From the NCBI GenBank assembly GCA_947307375.1, contig CAMZIX010000054.1, positions 1 through 8,532 on the forward strand: a DNA stretch of 8,532 nucleotides. Reading direction: 5' to 3'. This document shows positions 7,046 through 8,532 of this stretch, piece after piece (the first letter of the stretch is position 1; every line of letters begins with the position of its first letter). The position numbers were made by a program, and so were the translations under genes. Origin of the DNA: an uncultured Clostridia bacterium (GTDB taxonomy: Bacteria > Bacillota_A > Clostridia > Oscillospirales > Oscillospiraceae). Below the pieces are notes generated by a model that worked only from the letters and a program-made list of their open reading frames with translations, made no database searches and was not told the origin of the DNA.

Positions 7046-8301
7046 TGAGAAAAACCGCGCTGGTCCTGCTGCTGTGCCTGCTGGCGGGACTCCTGTCCGG
7101 CTGCGGCAGCGTCTACAAGGCCGACTATTATCACGAAACGGACTACGCCTTCCCGGAACAGCCCCAGGGCGGCTCCTCGCCCCAGGACAAGGTGACGGTG
7201 GCGGACGAGGCCGCGCTCCGGCGCGAGCTGCTGGATATGGTCTACGCCGGCCAGAGCGAACGCCGCATCGCCTTCGATCCGTCCTACAAGGGCGATCCCC
7301 GCGCCGATCTCGAGGCCGCCTGCGGCACGATGCACCGCGAGGACGCGCTCTGGGCCTACTGCGTGCAGAACGCGCGCTACGAGCTGTCGCACATCGTCAC
7401 CCACGACGAGGCCGAGGTCTGGATCGAGTACGCGGCTTCCGCCCTGCCGGCGGCGGAGGTGCTGCAGCTCAACTACGCCGCCGGTCTGGAGAAGATCCTG
7501 CGCGCCGCCATGGAGAGCGACAGCCGCCGCCTGGTCATCCTGATCGGCAACAGCCGCTACAGCGCCGACATGATGGCGGACCTGGTCAGCGCGGTCTATC
7601 GCGCCGATCCCGCCTGCGCGGCGGTCGAGCCGAGGGCGGACGTGTACATGTACAGCGGCGCCGGCCGCCAGCGTCTGTATGACATCGAGCTGGACTACCG
7701 TCTGGACGACGAGACCCTGCGCCGGAGACGCACGGAGCTGGCCGCCTTCGACAGCGACGCGCTGCTCGGCGCGGAACGCAGCGAGGGCATGCGCGCGCTC
7801 GCGCTGGCGCAGTATCTGACCGACAGCTGCGAGCTGACCTCGCTCAGCGGCCACAACAGCGCCTGGGACGCGCTGATCGCCGGGCAGGCGGACAGCGAGG
7901 GCCTGGCTCTGGCCTACGTGCTGCTGTGCGGAGAGCAGGGGATCCCCTGTCAGCTCGTCCAGGGGCAGCGCCAACGGCAGGAGCACTACTGGAACATCAT
8001 CGAGCTGGACGGCCAGAACTATCATGTGGATCTGTCCGCCTGCATCCGCGACGGGATCGAGAACGGCTTCCTGCTCAACGACGAGAGCATGTGGACCGGC
8101 TACCGCTGGGATACCTCGTCCTACGCCATCTGCGCCGGCGGCCTGGACTACTGGACGCTGACCGGGCAGGAGCGCCAGGCGCCGCAGCCGGAGGAGACGC
8201 CGGAGCCGACCGGGGAGCCGGAGGAGCCCGCCGCGCCGACGGAAGAGCCGGCGGAATCGCCGGAGCCGTCCGAGGAGCCCGCGGAGAGCCCGGAGCCCTG
8301 A
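7045..8301 (+). CDS. Lipoprotein with a transglutaminase-like domain, nucleophile Cys replaced by Ser
   Basis: A 418-residue exported lipoprotein. The signal peptide ends in a lipobox LLSGC with lipidated C20, so it should sit on the outer face of the membrane. A transglutaminase-like core spans about residues 255-350. The stretch HNSAWDALIAGQADSEGLAL fits the clostridial pattern of Tyr/Trp-x-ALV-x-G-x-AxCEGYA, followed by GIPC, EHYWN (H314) and YHVDLS (D329). The nucleophile position is S284 where Cys is normal, so thiol chemistry is not possible; the domain may bind peptides or the cell wall, or use serine. The tail (379-418) is almost only Pro, Glu, Ala, Ser and Thr, with an exact nine-residue repeat EEPAESPEP at 400-408 and 410-418. 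The start at 7045 is set by GGAGG (7033-7037), the lipobox and the one-base overlap with the yitT-like stop. No terminator is visible after it. Confidence 0.85.
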   Translation: MRKTALVLLLCLLAGLLSGCGSVYKADYYHETDYAFPEQPQGGSSPQDKVTVADEAALRRELLDMVYAGQSERRIAFDPSYKGDPRADLEAACGTMHREDALWAYCVQNARYELSHIVTHDEAEVWIEYAASALPAAEVLQLNYAAGLEKILRAAMESDSRRLVILIGNSRYSADMMADLVSAVYRADPACAAVEPRADVYMYSGAGRQRLYDIELDYRLDDETLRRRRTELAAFDSDALLGAERSEGMRALALAQYLTDSCELTSLSGHNSAWDALIAGQADSEGLALAYVLLCGEQGIPCQLVQGQRQRQEHYWNIIELDGQNYHVDLSACIRDGIENGFLLNDESMWTGYRWDTSSYAICAGGLDYWTLTGQERQAPQPEETPEPTGEPEEPAAPTEEPAESPEPSEEPAESPEP

Positions 8302-8320
8302 AACGCGCGGAAAATAAGCC

Positions 8321-8348
8321 TTGACAAATCAGCAATATGTGATAAACT
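8321..8348 (+). promoter_or_regulatory. Strong promoter for tRNA-Gly
   Basis: A perfect -35 box TTGACA (8321-8326), a 16-base spacer and TAAACT (8343-8348), preceded by TG at 8340-8341 as an extended -10 element. Transcription should start near 8355, about 9 bases before the mature tRNA, which is typical of stable RNA genes. Confidence 0.75.
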
Positions 8349-8363
8349 ATCACCGTTGCTGAT
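8328..8363. repeat. Nested inverted repeat covering the tRNA promoter
   Basis: Outer arms ATCAGCAA (8328-8335) and TTGCTGAT (8356-8363) are exact reverse complements. Inside them GTGATA (8339-8344) and TATCAC (8348-8353) form a second exact pair around AAC. Together 14 base pairs share one axis apart from a TAT/CG interruption. The structure covers the -10 box, the likely start site and the bases up to the first base of the tRNA. Confidence 0.75.
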
Positions 8364-8439
8364 GCGGGCATAGCTCATCCGGTAGAGCGCCACCTTGCCA
8401 AGGTGGAGGTAGCGAGTTCGAGCCTCGTTGCCCGCTCCA
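8364..8439 (+). tRNA. tRNA-Gly (anticodon GCC)
   Basis: A complete 76-base cloverleaf. The acceptor stem is GCGGGCA with TGCCCGC, the D stem is GCTC with GAGC, and the anticodon stem is CCACC with GGTGG around loop TTGCCAA, anticodon GCC at 8397-8399. The T arm GCGAG-TTCGAGC-CTCGT has one G-T pair. The discriminator base is T and the CCA end is encoded. It reads GGC and GGT codons, which are frequent in the neighbouring GC-rich genes. Confidence 0.97.
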
Positions 8440-8441
8440 TC

Positions 8442-8472
8442 AAAACCTGTTGCGAAAGCAATGGGTTTTTTT
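8442..8472 (+). terminator. Intrinsic terminator after tRNA-Gly
   Basis: A 12-bp stem including two G-T wobbles (8442-8453 with 8458-8469) closes a GAAA tetraloop and runs into seven T residues (8466-8472). It begins three bases after the tRNA-Gly CCA end. Five bases separate it from tRNA-Leu. Confidence 0.85.
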
Positions 8473-8477
8473 CATAG

Positions 8478-8532
8478 GCGGGTATGGTGGAATTGGCAGA
8501 CACGCTGGATTTAGGTTCCAGTGGGCAACCGT
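8478..8532 (+). tRNA. tRNA-Leu (anticodon TAG), partial at window end
   Basis: The first 55 bases of a class II tRNA. They include the acceptor 5' strand GCGGGTA, the leucine-type D arm GTGGAATTGGCAGACAC and the anticodon arm CTGGA-TTTAGGT-TCCAG with anticodon TAG at 8512-8514. The start of a long variable arm (TGGGCAACCGT) follows before the window ends. It would read CTN leucine codons. No promoter of its own fits between it and the preceding terminator. Confidence 0.93.

Noticed and set aside
6880..8025. Minus-strand open frame opposite the lipoprotein gene
   Set aside because: The plus-strand gene has a ribosome binding site, lipobox and recognisable domain; the minus frame has none of these.
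8450..8478. Separate promoter for tRNA-Leu inside the terminator
   Set aside because: TTGCGA with CATAGG at 17 bases has a poor -10 box and would place the start inside the mature tRNA.

Overview
The window looks like a chromosomal segment of a GC-rich, spore-former-lineage Firmicute, probably a clostridium of the Oscillospiraceae type. The reasons are a BofA-family sporulation protein, a YfnB/YjjG-type HAD phosphatase, a YitT-family membrane protein, strong AGGAGG-type ribosome binding sites and tRNA genes with encoded CCA ends. No sign of phage, transposon, plasmid or CRISPR was seen. Coding density is high and both strands are used.

Layout. (1) 1-984: the end of murF, then a closely coupled HAD nucleotidase gene, closed by a strong bidirectional terminator. 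(2) 1001-1267: a bofA-like gene on the minus strand, converging on that terminator. (3) 1268-1607: a 340-base divergent control region with a well-formed forward promoter, a 24-base perfect palindrome upstream of it and a weaker reverse promoter candidate. (4) 1608-8301: a tight five-gene forward cluster, probably one operon. It holds a type IIA topoisomerase B subunit (parE-like), a 95-residue membrane zinc-ribbon protein, the matching A subunit (parC-like), a YitT-family membrane protein and a lipoprotein with a transglutaminase-like domain. Gaps are 11, 6 and 3 bases, and the last junction overlaps by one base. (5) 8302-8532: a strong promoter covered by a large nested inverted repeat, tRNA-Gly(GCC), an intrinsic terminator, and the start of tRNA-Leu(UAG), cut by the window end.

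How the parts fit. The two topoisomerase subunits should form an A2B2 enzyme that passes one DNA duplex through another. The A subunit lacks a recognisable GyrA box, and its C-terminal domain is short, so relaxation or decatenation is a better guess than gyrase-type negative supercoiling. The B subunit is also divergent: its ATP-binding loop has NGLG where bacterial enzymes normally have HGVG. A small membrane zinc-ribbon protein is wedged between the two subunits, and two envelope proteins are attached downstream, which hints at a link between chromosome handling and the membrane that has no described mechanism I know of.

Most worth a second look: the transglutaminase-like lipoprotein whose nucleophile position is Ser instead of Cys; the zinc-ribbon protein inside the topoisomerase operon; the nested dyad over the tRNA promoter; and the terminator hairpin that leaves almost no room for a separate tRNA-Leu promoter.
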